Below are positions 35,801 through 48,112 of a stretch of 64,000 nt of DNA, one piece after another (the first letter of the stretch is position 1; every line of letters starts with the position of its first letter). This DNA is from Camillea tinctor (Eukaryota > Ascomycota > Sordariomycetes > Xylariales > Xylariaceae), in assembly GCA_022578605.1 (NCBI GenBank), contig MU394066.1, positions 248,001 through 312,000 on the forward strand, read 5' to 3'. Under the pieces are notes generated by a model. The model was not told the DNA's origin, did no database searches, and saw only the letters and a program-made list of their open reading frames with translations. The position numbers were made by a program, and so were the translations under genes.

Positions 35801-36435
35801 CGTCGATTCGTGTGTGTATGAGTGTATATGAAAGTGGTGTTTCTGTTCACTAGTGGTACATTTCTCTTCAATCGTTCTTTTCTTCTCCTTTCCGTCCTGG
35901 TCATCCTCAGTTGTCAGTGTCTAGGATAAGACAGAGACAGAGAGAAAAAAGTGGTGATGCAACAGATGTTTCTCATCCACGCCCACTAGCTCCATGAGTC
36001 TCCCTACATTGCCTCTAACTTCAAAGGCATCACCTACTCTTTTATATTGATAATCCGGCTTTTCTGCAGCGAGCGCATACTCCTCCAGGTCGAACTATAC
36101 ATACATCCATTTCTGGCTGTACTCTGCTAAGCAGGACTGCAACGAACCCCCTTGTCCGTCTGCCACCGCTTTACTCTCAATACCGCGGTCTATTCTTACA
36201 ACACATCCACGTCGCTGTGCATTGCCCGTCTGCTTTGTTCGTGTCCGACAACTAAGAGAACAAACCCTGATACTCGTCACCCCGGTGATATCGGGTTTTC
36301 CCTACAGTTTATCCCATCCATTCACTCGCCCAGTCGATTGCATCACAGACCTGCTTGCTCGACAATTGCCCGCACAGACTACGACAGCACAGGAACAGGA
36401 ACAGGACAGGATACTCGGGTTGTTCGTGCACTTTA

Positions 36436-39400
36436 ATGGATAGCCCGTCTATCACGGCCGATTCGCAACATACTTATCCGGCTCAGCTTTGGAACCGCTC
36501 CTCTTCAAGCCCAGCAGTCCCTAGACTCAGCACCCTCTCTCCCTCCAATCCCGACCCGGCCCACGCCCAGTTTCCCACCCATCTGGACCTGGTGCCCATA
36601 CTGTTGCCCCAGCAGTCTTCTCTATACCATCACGCCCAGCTCCTCCAGTACAACAAGCTTATTGCGCCTGGACGAGGCGGTGGCCTCCAGTCTCCTCCCC
36701 TGCAACCGATCGTGTCCGCCCAGTCCGTCCACGCCGGACCCAGGTCTCGTTCCTCTTCCAAGGTGTCTAACAAAGATTCTCGCGCTAGGCAGGCCTCCCA
36801 GAACTGCCATGGGAATAGAGGCAATCAAAGCACCAACAAGGCCGATCGCGTGCTTATAACAGGCAAAGACACTGCTCACAAGATGCCGCCCAAAAAGTCT
36901 GAGCACGGTCTCCCGCCGAGACCCAAGCCGTCCACCTCCCCTGCCAATCTTCCCCCCCATTCCAGCTCGGTCCCTTCCACCCCCCACCAGCACGCCCGCA
37001 AGTTCTCCTTCGAGTCGCGGGATCAATCGCCCAGTGCCAACCAAAGCCACTCCCCGCGATCTGTATATTCGGAAACCAATGGCGCGCTCCCTTCCCTGCG
37101 ACCTCTGCCCCCGCGACATGGTGGGTGCAAGTACGAGACTGGTCTCAAGCACTCGCGTCGAAGAATACCGTATACCATTGGGAGCGATCCATTGGAGAAG
37201 GTGGATTTGAAGGGTATTAAGAGCAAGCTTTCGGAGGATGATGAGCGGAAGCTTAGCACGGACATGCGCGAACTCTACGACCGGTTACAACCGACCGAGG
37301 CGGTGGAAGTAAAGCGGAAGAAGTTGGTACAGAAACTGGAGAAACTCCTCAACGATGCCTGGCCGGGCCATGACATCTGTGTACATCTTTTCGGGTCATC
37401 GGGCAATCTACTCTGTTCGGACGACTCTGACGGTTCGTATTGTATCTCCCTATTATGCGGTTCTCCGCTTTTATGCTGACTTGTTATTCCCCTTTTTAGT
37501 CGATATTTGCATAGTAACGCCGTGGAAGGAGCTTGAAGGTGTCTGCATGCTCGCCGATTTGTTGGCTAAGCGTATGTGTACCCCCTTATACCAAGCTTGT
37601 TATCCCTGTCCTACTTGCTAACAAATTGTCTAGATGGCATGGAAAGGGTCATATGTGTTTCCTCTGCCAAAGTTCCCATTGTCAAGATCTGGGACCCGGA
37701 ACTCGAATTGAATTGTGACATGAATGTCAACAATACCTTGGCATTGGAGAATACCCGCATGATCAGAACCTACGTGGAGATCGATGAACGGGTGAGACCC
37801 TTGGCCATGATAGTCAAATACTGGACTCGGCGGAGGATTGTCAATGATGCTGGTAAGCTGAACAACCCTCTCCTTCATTCTCCTCTCTATCCCCTACCCC
37901 CTCTACTTACTATTTACATACTTATCATGAATATTTACAGCATTCGGTGGGACTTTGAGTTCATATACTTGGATATGTATGATCATCGCCTTCTTGCAGC
38001 TCCGGCAACCCCCCGTTCTCCCTTCGTTGCATCAGCGCCCTCACCTGAAGGTCTCTAAGAAGGATGATGACATAGCAGCCTTCGCTGATGACGTCGAGAA
38101 GTTGAAAGGGTTTGGAAATAAGAACAAATCCACCATTGGTGAACTGCTTTTCCAGTTTTTCCGCTTCTACGCGCATGAATTTGACTATAGTACCCAGGTG
38201 CTATCTGTTCGGCTAGGTAAGACAGTCACCAAGACAGATAAGAAGTGGCACTTGGCCTTGAACAATCAGCTCTGCGTCGAGGAACCTTTCAACATTAACC
38301 GAAACCTGGGCAATACCGCCGACGATTTTGCCTTTCGCGGACTGCACATCGAGCTGCGGAGAGCTTTTGATCTTATCGCCCAAGGCAAGCTTGATGAATG
38401 TTGCGAACAGTTCGTTTTTCCCAAAGAGGAGGAGAGGGTATTTCAGAAACCACCGGTTTCGCGCCCTGTGCTTTTGCGGAGTGCTTCCCAGCAGCAGCAA
38501 ACTCCCCGTGGAGGCCGCGGTAATAACTATCGAAATGGGAACCGCCAGTCGAACCAGCATAGGAATAATAATAACAACAACAGCAACAACAACAATAATG
38601 GGAACAGCCGTAGGGCATCATCGAGTGTAACCTACGACAGCAATGCTAGCCCAATGTATATTCCAGCAGCATATGCCATGGCCATGACTCCCCAGGAGGC
38701 TGCTATGTATATGCAGCCATCTGCAGATGTTGTTGCCCAGACCCTTTCTGCTTTGCAGCTACAGGAGAACAACTTGCGCTTTCTACAGTATACACAGTCA
38801 CAGGCGTTTGCTCAGCAGCAAGCACTGCAGCACGCCCAGAGGATGCAAGGCAATGTTTCTCAGTCGCAATCCTCGACCGAACGCTCTAGGACTAATTCGT
38901 TCGACACCCCTCCCTTAAGCGCACCGCTTCGGCCGGAGATGTATTTTTACCCAATGCACTTACAACAAGCATTCTATGCACAGCATGGCTTTCCCACCTA
39001 TCCGTCCTCGCCGTCGAACAATCATAACGCCGAGTATCGACGAAGTTCGCAGCGATCGACGGCTGGCAGCGATACTGGTCATAGCATTTCTGGAAGTAGC
39101 TTACGATCTCAATCTCAACCGGCGTCACGACCAGTTGCTGGTATTCCCACAGCTCAGGGCTTTGGAAGCACCGGTCAGACCTCGAACGGATTTGCCACCA
39201 TTCCGGCCCGACACCTAAACGGAGTTCCTATTCCAAGCTTCATGCCAGATGAGGGTAACGATATCGAACAGGACGGCTCGCAGACGAATTCGCCGCCGGA
39301 TGACGAAAGAAGCAATGGCTTCCACACGGGTCCGTCTAGTCCTTCAAAACAAGCAAGCGGTTCAACCGCCAATGGCCTACCGGCGTTCGGAGATATTGGC

Positions 39401-40471
39401 CCGCAGTCGTCCGGCTCGAACCGGCGGCGCCTCTCGTCTGACCAATTCCCGCAGTCTGTGTTAGACAAGATCAAGCAGAAATCACGCTCGCCTTCGCCGC
39501 TTAGCCCCAATAGGGCGGGATCAGCAGGGAAAGGCTGGAAATCTCACCCCTCGGGCCAGCCACAAGCCCGTGAGATGGCCCCCGTAGTCGTCAACGGTTC
39601 TGTTTCTAAGCCAGCTGTTAATGGCAGCTCGCCCCGGCAGGCTTGGCAAGGCGAAAACACGACGGCTGAGTACACCGGCTTCGACAATCCACTTCACATA
39701 AGCCAACGACCCGACTCTTCCACGGGCTCGGCGGCAGCGCTGTCGCCCGACCAATCCGCGGCAGCTCAGAAAGCGAATTCGCCGGCATCGGATCGGCCGG
39801 TTGTTGTGAATGGCTCTTCGAACTCTCCCGCCCTCACGACTCCCCAATTCTTTGGGCCGCATTTTACTAATGATATAGTGAATGTCAGGCCAGATGGTAC
39901 ATTGAACGTCATGACGTTTCTTCCCGCAATGCAGGTCCCTAGTGCTGGTCACGGGCATTTGGTGAATGCACCAGCTACGTTTCAACGTTACCCTCCGCGA
40001 GTCTTGCCGAGTTCGCTTATCGCCCAGCTCGACCTTGCGACGGAGAATCGTCTGCAATCGACCGAGTTTCAGCATCTGTCGCCCGTCTACGAGGCTAACA
40101 GCCCGTCGCCCAGCTTTACCCGGAAGCTAGATGTACCGCTGAACCAGCACTCCGGCCGTACGACGTCGGCTGCACATGGTAGATACGATGCTAAGGCGGA
40201 TTCGGCCAAAGGGAAGCAGAAGACACCAGTCGATACCGCTTCGCCGAAAACTGATGGACCGACGCACACAAACCCGAGGGTTAATGGGATAATTAAAGAA
40301 AATGGCCACGTCCGAGCCGCTAAGAGCGAAAACGATAACGCAGCAACTAATGGGGGATGGCAGAAGGCTCCGCGAGGCAGGAAGAAGGGCACTGATGCGA
40401 AAGCTCGCAGCGAGATGTACGCGCAGAGCGAACAGCCTCCTAAGAATGACTCGGAAAGAAAAGGTGGTTGA
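36436..40471 (+). CDS. Cid1/CutA-type RNA nucleotidyltransferase (non-canonical poly(A)/poly(U) polymerase)
   Basis: Four exons: 36436-37432, 37500-37571, 37634-37852 and 37941-40471, about 1272 residues. Phases agree at all junctions; intron 1 has an unusual GTTCGT donor, the others GTATGT and GTAAGC. The core runs from about residue 270 to 540. FGSSGNLLCSDDSDVDICIV gives the polymerase-beta signature, with Asp at about 332 and 334; the third catalytic Asp is in LNCDMNVNN at about 385. Next come ALENTRMIRTYVEIDERVRP, the PAP-associated part AFGGTLSSYTWICMIIAFLQ and GELLFQFFRFYAHEFDY, and the base-contacting LCVEEPFNINRNLGNTADD. Such enzymes add U, A or C/U tails to RNA 3' ends and promote decapping or decay, for example Cid1 in fission yeast and CutA/CutB in Aspergillus. 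The N-terminal 260 residues are Pro/Ser-rich. The C-terminal 700 are disordered, with an RGGRGNNYRNGNR patch and Asn/Gln runs that may bind RNA. The start is the first ATG giving the family-like N-terminus. Confidence 0.92.
38564..38605 (+). repeat. AAT/AAC run coding poly-asparagine
   Basis: Triplet repeats of AAT and AAC in the Cid1-like gene encode two runs of five to six Asn separated by Ser. They follow an Arg/Gly-rich patch. Confidence 0.85.
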
Positions 40472-42453
40472 AGAATTTTCGAAGCCACCGTATTCCCTTC
40501 CTCCTGTGCCTGATAACTATGGTGGCTAGTGTCCATTTCTTGGATATGAGCTCGACAGCAAGCTCATGACATGTCTTTTACGTTTCTGATCTCCTAATCG
40601 AGATGTCTAACGGTATATTGGACATGGCGTAGGGACCTGGTTATCTTGCAGTAGTTGATAAGCATCTCCAGGCTTGCCGAACATAATTTCAAGGTCGCGG
40701 TATTCATGCCGCGGAATCTACACAAGGCTGAGTACTCTACTCTCGCAAATATCGGACAACGCTACAAGTGCTTCTCAGTCCTGGGTTGTGCCTAGTCACA
40801 ATGAGGCATGTCATTTCCGATGTCCTCTAGAAGAAGCCTTGCTAGTCAGCTACTAAAATCGGAATACGTAATTATTGTGAGGTCACGAAGTCGTTGCCTA
40901 GGTTTAGGTTGGCTATCTACGGACAAGACTAAGGTGTAAGGTGATTTCAACAACCTTTCCCGTACGTTGACTTGGCGTGGCACCAAGACTGGTATCCTGG
41001 AGACCGTGCCATGGATGTCATGAAGGAATCTGCTTTGAGTTATATGGGTGGGGGGAACCCCCTTTCTTGTTTGTACAGTTTACGGGTGGTCCGGGCATGC
41101 AAAGAGCAAAACTCAGGAGTCTGGCATATATATTATAGCATTGTTTGATTATGGGTGCCTAGATTTCTAGCAGAAAAATGGGGGTTGGTGGAACAGAGAA
41201 TTCCGTGTGGGTTGGGATAGTCGAAGCAGATGATGAGCTTGGTGACCGGACTGGTGATCTTACTAGGACTCAAATGGGACGGCTCGGGGATCAAGGCAAA
41301 GGGAACAACAACACATACCCTCAATAGACGACAATGACATAGGCATGAAAAAAAGACAAAAAAAAAAAGCAAGAAATAAAAGGCAAAAATTGAACCCAAC
41401 ATTATGTTACATTCGTTTGCGAATTAGGAACCCGACTCGTACTTTCACCAACACGTAACCTACACATGTCGGTCTCGTGACTATAACAACACTTACATAC
41501 GGAGTACCTACGGTATCTAATGGGTGGTCAGGTCGAGGCTTGTAAGTCAATTATGTACGGACTGCATGGATATGATGCCTAGGATCTAAGACAAGCGGAG
41601 GGGACTAGGTAACACTAGTTCTTGTGGCTTGAATTAACGAAGTCGATTTCCTACATACATACATATTCCACCTATCTGCCTATTTCGTCAGCCCTGTTGC
41701 AGACTTGAGCAGGACCCGAACCTATTTTTCTTGATTACAATCGTCAACAACTATGACCAGGCATATGTGGTTGTTCACACGAGCTGACTTATAAGTGCTA
41801 GCTGAGCTGGCTGAACAGGTGGGGAAAACGGGAGGGCAAATCTGGGGCGCGATTCAAAGTCGACGGTTCCGAGATCACGGCTGCAGCATGTCAGGCTGGG
41901 GACTGACAGGGTTTAGACCCTTACGATCGATGCTTACTCTCCTCTTCCCCCCCCTTGTCCTCATGTCCTCTATCCCCCATTTCCCCCATGGGATTCTTCT
42001 GCCCATGCCTGGTCTGGTCCAACCTATGGCCCCGCCATTTCGTCGTCAGAACTTTGAAAGCCAAACTCTACTAAAAAAGGATGCCGGTGAAGTGATACTG
42101 TGTTACACACCTACGGCCACTAGAGCCTTGTCTTATACGTTCTATATGTACAAAAGGCCCTCGATGTGTTTCCCCCCAAGCCAGACGCTCCCCTCCGCTT
42201 CTCCTCCCTACGCTGGAAGGTGAAGCTGGGATCCCTCACTTCTTCCGCCTAGTTACAACACAGTGAAGCCTGCCATACTAGGACTTCCCTACCCTTCTTT
42301 CATTCGCTCGAAGACCCCTGTGTCCTGTGTAAGTGGTTGTATACACAGTAACTTAACCGATCTATAGCACACTGTCTTACCTCATAAGCTCTTGATCGAG
42401 CATGTTGTAATTGCGCTGTCGCTGCTGGGCTACCCATAACAGAAGACAGCAAC
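40472..42453. other. Intergenic region between the nucleotidyltransferase and BTB genes
   Basis: No gene is supported. A 142-codon frame at 41795-42223 has no family resemblance and probably lies in the leader or promoter of the BTB gene. A short stem of 7-bp arms (ATGAGCT / AGCTCAT) lies near 40536-40567, soon after the nucleotidyltransferase stop. Confidence 0.4.
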
Positions 42454-44963
42454 ATGCCATTACAACCTCAAAAGTCGCACTCCAGTGCAGAGACGGGTCC
42501 CAACTATAGAAACCGTCACAGTAACCCTGAAACAAGTGCTGTGGTGAAGCCGGCTCTTGAGAATCGAAAATGGTCTACCATATTTTCTGTAAGTGGTACC
42601 TGTATAGTTACACCCAAATTCCAATACAACGTCATGTCTTTCTTCTTAGGCACATACACAATGAATAAGTCTCTCTCTAATGCAGTATCCCGCCGAAACA
42701 GACGAGGAAACGAACTAGACAGTCGCTGAGATCCGATACAAATTATGACACATTTCCTGGCAGTTTGTCGCCATTCAAGGATGATAAGATACAAACCGAC
42801 ATCCAGCTACTACGAAAGTCAATTCAAAGGATCAAGAGCAAGACCGCTTCTAATGTTGACGTCGCCTATGAAGAATACGAGAAAGTCCGTGACGCATCTC
42901 GCGAAAGATGCAAGGCGCTGCTAAACATGTCATTACAGCGCAGGGAAACATTGCTAGTTAGCCCGACAACGACGACGACAGCTTCGGCGGGATTGGAAGT
43001 ACGACCGGCATCGTCACTTGACGTGTTGAGTCTGGCCGACACTAGATCATCTATTAGCACCAATAGTATAGGAGAGGCGCTCCCGCAGTCAACGACGCAC
43101 GATGACCATTATGTAGCGGTAGTTCGCGAGTGGGAGCGCTGTCTCCAGGAACTGTCTGAGGCGATTAGGAAATCACTGCAGGACACATATAATGAGCACA
43201 ACCAGCATCCTACACCGGAAGGGTTCGAGAGGATATGCAAAGACAAGATGGCTCGAAAAGACACCATCAAAAGCATGAGAGATATTAGCGTTAGTAAAGT
43301 CCTATCCGAGGACCTTGGATTTTTCCCCAAGTACGATATCCGCTTCCGCAATTATGACCAGATGAAGAAGGATCTGGCCCTAATGCATCCCCAGGTGCCC
43401 ACTCCCGAGCCAGAAATATCCCCTGAAAGAGAAATCGTAACGCGCATCATATCAGCCAGTGGCGATGTAATGCTGGAGTTCGCAAATAGAGATGCCCCAA
43501 GCTATCCCGTATTTCGTTTCCGCGTATCCTCGTCAGTATTAGCAGATAAATCCTCATTCTTTAAGAGATTATTCAATTCAGATGCGAAGAGCATCTCAGA
43601 CGACCACGTCTTTCATCACGGACAACAGTCCCTCCCAACATCATTATTCGGTTCCGACGTCAAGCTCTACTCACTGCCCGAAACCGAGCTGAACAGGAAA
43701 GACTCGCTGGAGATCCTCCTCCACGCCGCGCATGGGGAGAACAACCGCCTACCCCGGGACATCGAGTTCGAGCAGTTCGTCGCCATCGCCGAGGTCTGCC
43801 TGCGCTACCACTGCACGTCCCCGCTCGAGTACTCCGTCGAAGTCTCGTGGCTGCCGCAGTGGGCCGACAAGACCGTCCCCGCTATGCGCGACGGCCTCCT
43901 GCTCATCAGCTACGCCTTCGGCCTGCCCGCCGACTTTACGCATCTCTCCCGCGCCGCCATCCTGCACACCCCCGACGACGCCGCCCTCGACGCCAAGCCC
44001 TGGCCCCAGCCCATACGGGACCAGATCCGCGCCAGGCGCCACGCGTACACCGCGCAGGTGTACGACCGCTGCCGCGCGCTGCTGCGAGAGTACACTACCC
44101 CGGCCGAGTATGCGGACCCGGATGCCCTGCCCGGCGGCATCCTGCAGCCTGTGGGCAAGACCCGCTGCGCGAGGGGCTACCCCGAGTGCGACGCTGCGAA
44201 CCTCGGGTGGATCGTGATGTGTCTGCGGGACCTCGGCGTGCTGCCCCATGTTCTGCTCGTCCCCGCCCCTTCCCCCTCTCCATCTGCTACTAACCTGCTC
44301 CCCCCCCAATCCCACCCCCCGCCGCCGCCGCCGAAACGCAGTCTAGCCCAGCTCCTGGGCGCGCTGAGCCGCATGACGAGCCACGTGCACGCGCACGGGG
44401 GCGTGGCGTGCGACTTCGCGCCCGCGTTCCGGCTCGAGATGCGGGACATAGAGGCGTGCGTCGAGGGGCTGCGTCTCGCGGACGTTCCCTCGCCTTCTGC
44501 GTCTTCCGCTCCGTCGCACGGGCAGGGGTTCTGGGCCCTGTCGCGGGCCAACCCCGAGTACCCGCGCGTCTTCAACACCTGCGCCACTGCTGCGGGTGCT
44601 GGTGTAGGCACGACCAAGGCGCTGGAGGGAGAGAAGGCCCTGCGCGAGGACACAAGGCTGCGGATATTGATGGCGGTGCGGAACACGCGCGATCTGAGGG
44701 CGCTGGCGGGCGTGAATAGGGCGTTTTACGGCACGTGGAGGAGGAATAGGGGGGTCCTGGTTCGGAGCATACTGGGGAGGATGCCGGAGGTCGGGGTGCT
44801 GGGACAGCGGGTGGGGGTGAATGGGTGGGAAGGGGAGGGGAAGGGCGGTGGGAAAGGAAGGGAAGATGGTGGGAGGAGAGGGGCCGTCAAGATGTTCCCC
44901 GAGAAAGAAAATAAATACCTCAGGGATGAGAAGGATAGGGGGTTGTTCTTTGGTGGGAGGTGA
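42454..44963 (+). CDS. BTB/POZ-like fungal protein with possible C-terminal F-box-like segment
   Basis: Two exons: 42454-42588 and 42702-44963, about 798 residues. The donor is GTAAGT. The acceptor at 42701 (ACAG) keeps phase 0 and lies about 24 bases after a TCTAAT branch-like site; the nearer CAG at 42685 would bring a stop in frame. The exon-2 frame is otherwise open only from a TTG, which is why an upstream exon is needed. Residues about 70-130 look helical (IQLLRKSIQRIKSK, YEEYEKVRDASRERCKALL). The BTB-like part is at about 295-400: GDVMLEFANRDAPSYPVFRF, SSSVLADKSSFFKRLF, then DSLEILLHAAHG, FVAIAEVCLRYHC and WLPQWADK. Near residue 700-740, RNTRDLRALAGVNRAFYGTW resembles the second half of an F-box. 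Role unknown; BTB proteins are usually interaction partners, some in ubiquitin ligases. The base composition changes sharply near 43.7 kb, from mixed to very GC-rich. Confidence 0.75.
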
Positions 44964-44989
44964 TGATGGGAAGGTGAGAAAAAGAAGTG

Positions 44990-45056
44990 AGAGGGAAGAG
45001 GGGAGAGGGGAGAGGGGAGAGGAGAGAGAAGAGAGAAGAGAGAAGAGAGAAGAGAT
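44990..45056 (+). repeat. Polypurine (GGGGAGA)n / (GAGAGAA)n tract
   Basis: Units of GGGGAGA change into units of AGAGAAG, about 65 bases of pure purine, starting within 30 bases of the BTB-gene stop and probably in its 3' UTR. Confidence 0.85.
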
Positions 45057-45244
45057 AGGAGGATAAGAAGTTGAGTTGATTTTGGGTCGAGGGGTGTGGA
45101 GAATTGGAGGTGGGAAAGGGGGAGGTTCCTCCTTTTCTTCTGCTTATTTGGAAAAAATCACTGTTAAGGCTTGGCTTTTTCGGGATGGGAATAAGGGGAG
45201 AGATAGGAGTTTGGATCGAGGTCAGACTGCGCTGTCGATTGCCT

Positions 45245-45296
45245 ACCGAAACCGAAACCGAAAAGGACTTACCTAAATGAACCGAACCGAAACTGA
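45245..45296 (+). repeat. ACCGAA short repeat cluster
   Basis: ACCGAAACCGAAACCGAAA, then after a gap of about 15 bases GAACCGAACCGAAACTGAAG. Two blocks of a 5-6 base unit. Confidence 0.7.
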
Positions 45297-45462
45297 AGCA
45301 CCCCTCCAGCATCCTCTCTCTCTCTCTGGAGCGTAGCGACAGGTAGATGAAGTCTATCGACACTGCCTAGGTGCAATGACTAATGGCGGCTCGAGGGGAG
45401 AAATAAGGGAAGGAATTCGGGTCGCGGGTAGTTATAAGACAGGTTTTATTAACGACGACGGG

Positions 45463-45463
<1 letters not shown>

Positions 45464-45492
<29 letters not shown>
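45464..45492 (+). repeat. T29 homopolymer
   Basis: Twenty-nine consecutive T residues. It could be the tail of an old minus-strand retroposed copy, but no element body or target-site duplication was recognised. Confidence 0.9.
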
Positions 45493-45497
<5 letters not shown>

Positions 45498-45736
45498 ACC
45501 TGGGAAAGTTAGGGAGGACGGGAAGAGGATTAAAAGGCACTATATTATAATCATATCGATGGATGGTCTGCTGTTTTTTCCCCCCTCCTTTCTCTTATTT
45601 CTTTTTAAAAATGTCTGTATGGTTTCTCGCATATTTCGGTTTGCTTCGGGACGGCAGCATTGGGCGTGGGATGGGATGGGATGGTAAATAGTGTATTCAT
45701 ATATCACGCTTATACATGTCGAGGGCATACATATAC

Positions 45737-45780
45737 GGGGGTTTGGGGGGGTTTGGGGGGGGGGGGGGGGGGGCGGGGGC
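45737..45780 (+). repeat. G-rich tract with G-quadruplex potential
   Basis: Four or more long G runs (5, 7, about 19, and 5) are separated by TTT, TTT and C. This meets the usual pattern of four G runs with short loops on the plus strand. Confidence 0.8.
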
Positions 45781-48074
45781 AATAGGAGATGGGATGAATA
45801 CGGGATGGAGTGGTGGTGTATTCTATATCTACCGAGAGTGTATTATCTGGGGAGACTTAACGTGCTTTTGTTGGGCTTGCATACATACGTATATACCCCC
45901 TTCTCTTTTGGTGTAGTTTGGTTTTGGGTTGATGCGTTTAGGAGGCTAATAATACAGTTTGTTTCACTTTTGTCTACTTCTCTCTCCCTCTCCCAGTTTC
46001 TTTTTTTTTTCGGGTGAAAGCAGAGGGCGTTTATCACTGCCCTTTTTTTATAGTACTAGAAGTTCTAAGGCATATGCTTGGAACCTATGGTTTTATGCTA
46101 TGAAGGACCCGGCAAGAACTCAGGTATTCACGTTGTTGTGCCAGGATTCATAACGGCAACTACTTGTGATATCGTTACATGTACATAGAAATACCCCTTT
46201 TATGCCCAGGGAATATAAACTCCCATCTACTTTATGATATATCACCCCTGACAGTTTATGACTTTGAAACATGGCATAGCATACATAGAACAGAACACCA
46301 ATAAGTACATAATAGTTTAAAAATGTATTTCATGCTTATTACTCTTCAAGCAGAAGTTCATCATCAAGGATGAATAACAAGGGGGACTCCGCGTTTATGC
46401 ACATCACCGCAGCTAACTTATGTAACCTCACTCAGACTTACTTGTCTCCACATGCGCATTGGAGCCTCCACCCACATGGCCACGTACAAAATGAGGCTCA
46501 AAGAACAAAAATATGATTCTACAACTACACTAGCGCGCCTATTCCCTTCCCGTCCTAGCGCACCCTTAACCCTCTTTACAGACCCTTGGGAGCTCAATCT
46601 ACATACACACTAGTGTGGTGGGAGAGTAGGCGAGGCCAGTGCGTCGTGCCGGATCCATGGTAGCGCATACCTGCTAGTGTAGTGGTATGTACTATATTCC
46701 CGGCTTCGAGGAAAGGAGAGGAGGGGCAGATGTAGGCCGGGGTTTATTCCCGTTAAGGTGAAGCTGGAATAGGGTAGTGTAGCGTGGTATACACTATGTA
46801 GATAGACGGATGGATAAGGAAGGGATTCAGATTGCGGACAGTGGTGGGAGGGGAAACTGGAAAGTGGGACGCTTTCGGTATTTTAGGTAATCTAATAAAA
46901 GAAGAAAGGGGAGGGAGGAGGGTAACTTTTCGATGTCCAAATCAATGGGTAAATTGGAATGCTCGATGTGGAGGGGGAAACATGCACTAACCATCGTGGT
47001 AGAGATTAGGTGAGAGCATTAACCTACAACCAGATGTGGAACGATGGATGTCCGTTTAGTTAATCAAGTTGGTAGATGCATACCTATTCATCTATGTATC
47101 CTTTTGTCACAAATTCTCATATTACCTACTATTAGGTTTCTCAATACTTACTCCCTACCATATTCGTAGACAGGACAGTGTATATCTAGATGCCTATACC
47201 TAGGACGACAAAAAGCATACATCGTCAATCCCTATCCATCTCTCAACTAAGTTTTTCTCCTGGCCCCGGTTACCCGGAAATAGAGAAAATAGATCAGGTC
47301 AGCTGCTGTGGGGTTAACCATCTTTATTTTGATTAAGCTATATCACGAGCGAGATCCGTCTGTGGCTATCATTTCCCACTTCCCCTTAAACCTTGATCAT
47401 GGGGTCGCGGACCGCAAACATGTCCCCACGTTCGTCTATGATTCCGCCGACGGAATTCGGCGGTAGACCAAGGGTGATTATATTGTTCTTTAACTATTCT
47501 AGAATGTTCATTCTTCTAGAACTACCTAGGGAGTTAATATTTATAAGATTATGTAGGCAGTAGGTATAAATTACACCCCCTAACCCCTCGACAGAGTATG
47601 GATGACGAGGTAAGATATCAATTTTCGGACAAAATAGCCCGTTGTCATTACCAGATATATTACACAAATAGCATAAGTCACAGACACTATAGTAATCACT
47701 CTGTCCTAGTATATTCTAGCTATCAACCTCTACTATTTCCGTAGAGAACGTTAACTTACCTAACTAGAATCGATATACAGAATACCGTACCAAGTTCTCC
47801 GGAATGGGGCGCTTCCGAGACAGGTCACTGCGGTAGATTGCAAAAGGGGGTTTGATAGATGGACAACCCCGTCCGTCTGATGCCTGGTTAGCATTCTCTG
47901 ATCAGCATTGATCGGCGATCGATGCTATCGTTGCACAAAGAAGCCCCGTCTAAAGACACTTGTAGAAGGGGGAAGGTCATGCAAATAAATTCCTTTTGAA
48001 AGCCACCAATTTACGTAACGATCCCATTAGTTCGCATCATGGGGCTTCTTGGGGCTAGAGAGTTGATGAGAAAA

Positions 48075-48112
48075 TATCTTCCTATGAACATCAGTATGTT
48101 CATAGGAAGATA
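48075..48112 (+). repeat. Perfect 17-bp inverted repeat with 4-base loop
   Basis: The left arm TATCTTCCTATGAACAT at 48075-48091 and the right arm ATGTTCATAGGAAGATA at 48096-48112 are exact reverse complements, with CAGT between. It lies in AT-rich DNA far from any supported gene. Confidence 0.95.

Larger units (their letters stand above)
31972..36435. other. Noncoding region and leader of the nucleotidyltransferase gene
   Basis: Divergent intergenic region of about 4.5 kb. It holds a C16 run, a (CATCAC)n tract, polypurine (33640-33690) and polypyrimidine (34573-34658) stretches, and TACCTAGGTA-type palindromes near 33400 and 34850. From about 35.27 to 36.43 kb the plus strand is pyrimidine-rich and probably holds the promoter and long 5' leader of the gene at 36436. 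No protein is supported. Confidence 0.5.

Noticed and set aside
39521..40536. Minus-strand frames of 184 and 149 codons opposite the nucleotidyltransferase tail
   Set aside because: They mirror the disordered coding region on the plus strand, with no splice signals or family match.
41795..42223. 142-codon frame upstream of the BTB gene
   Set aside because: No family resemblance, low-complexity tail, and no splice link to the BTB exons; more likely leader or promoter.
43749..44315. Open frame of 188 codons on the minus strand inside the BTB gene (also plus-strand frames at 43732 and 43847)
   Set aside because: They overlap the better-supported BTB frame and stay open only because the DNA there is very GC-rich and lacks stop codons; no family resemblance.
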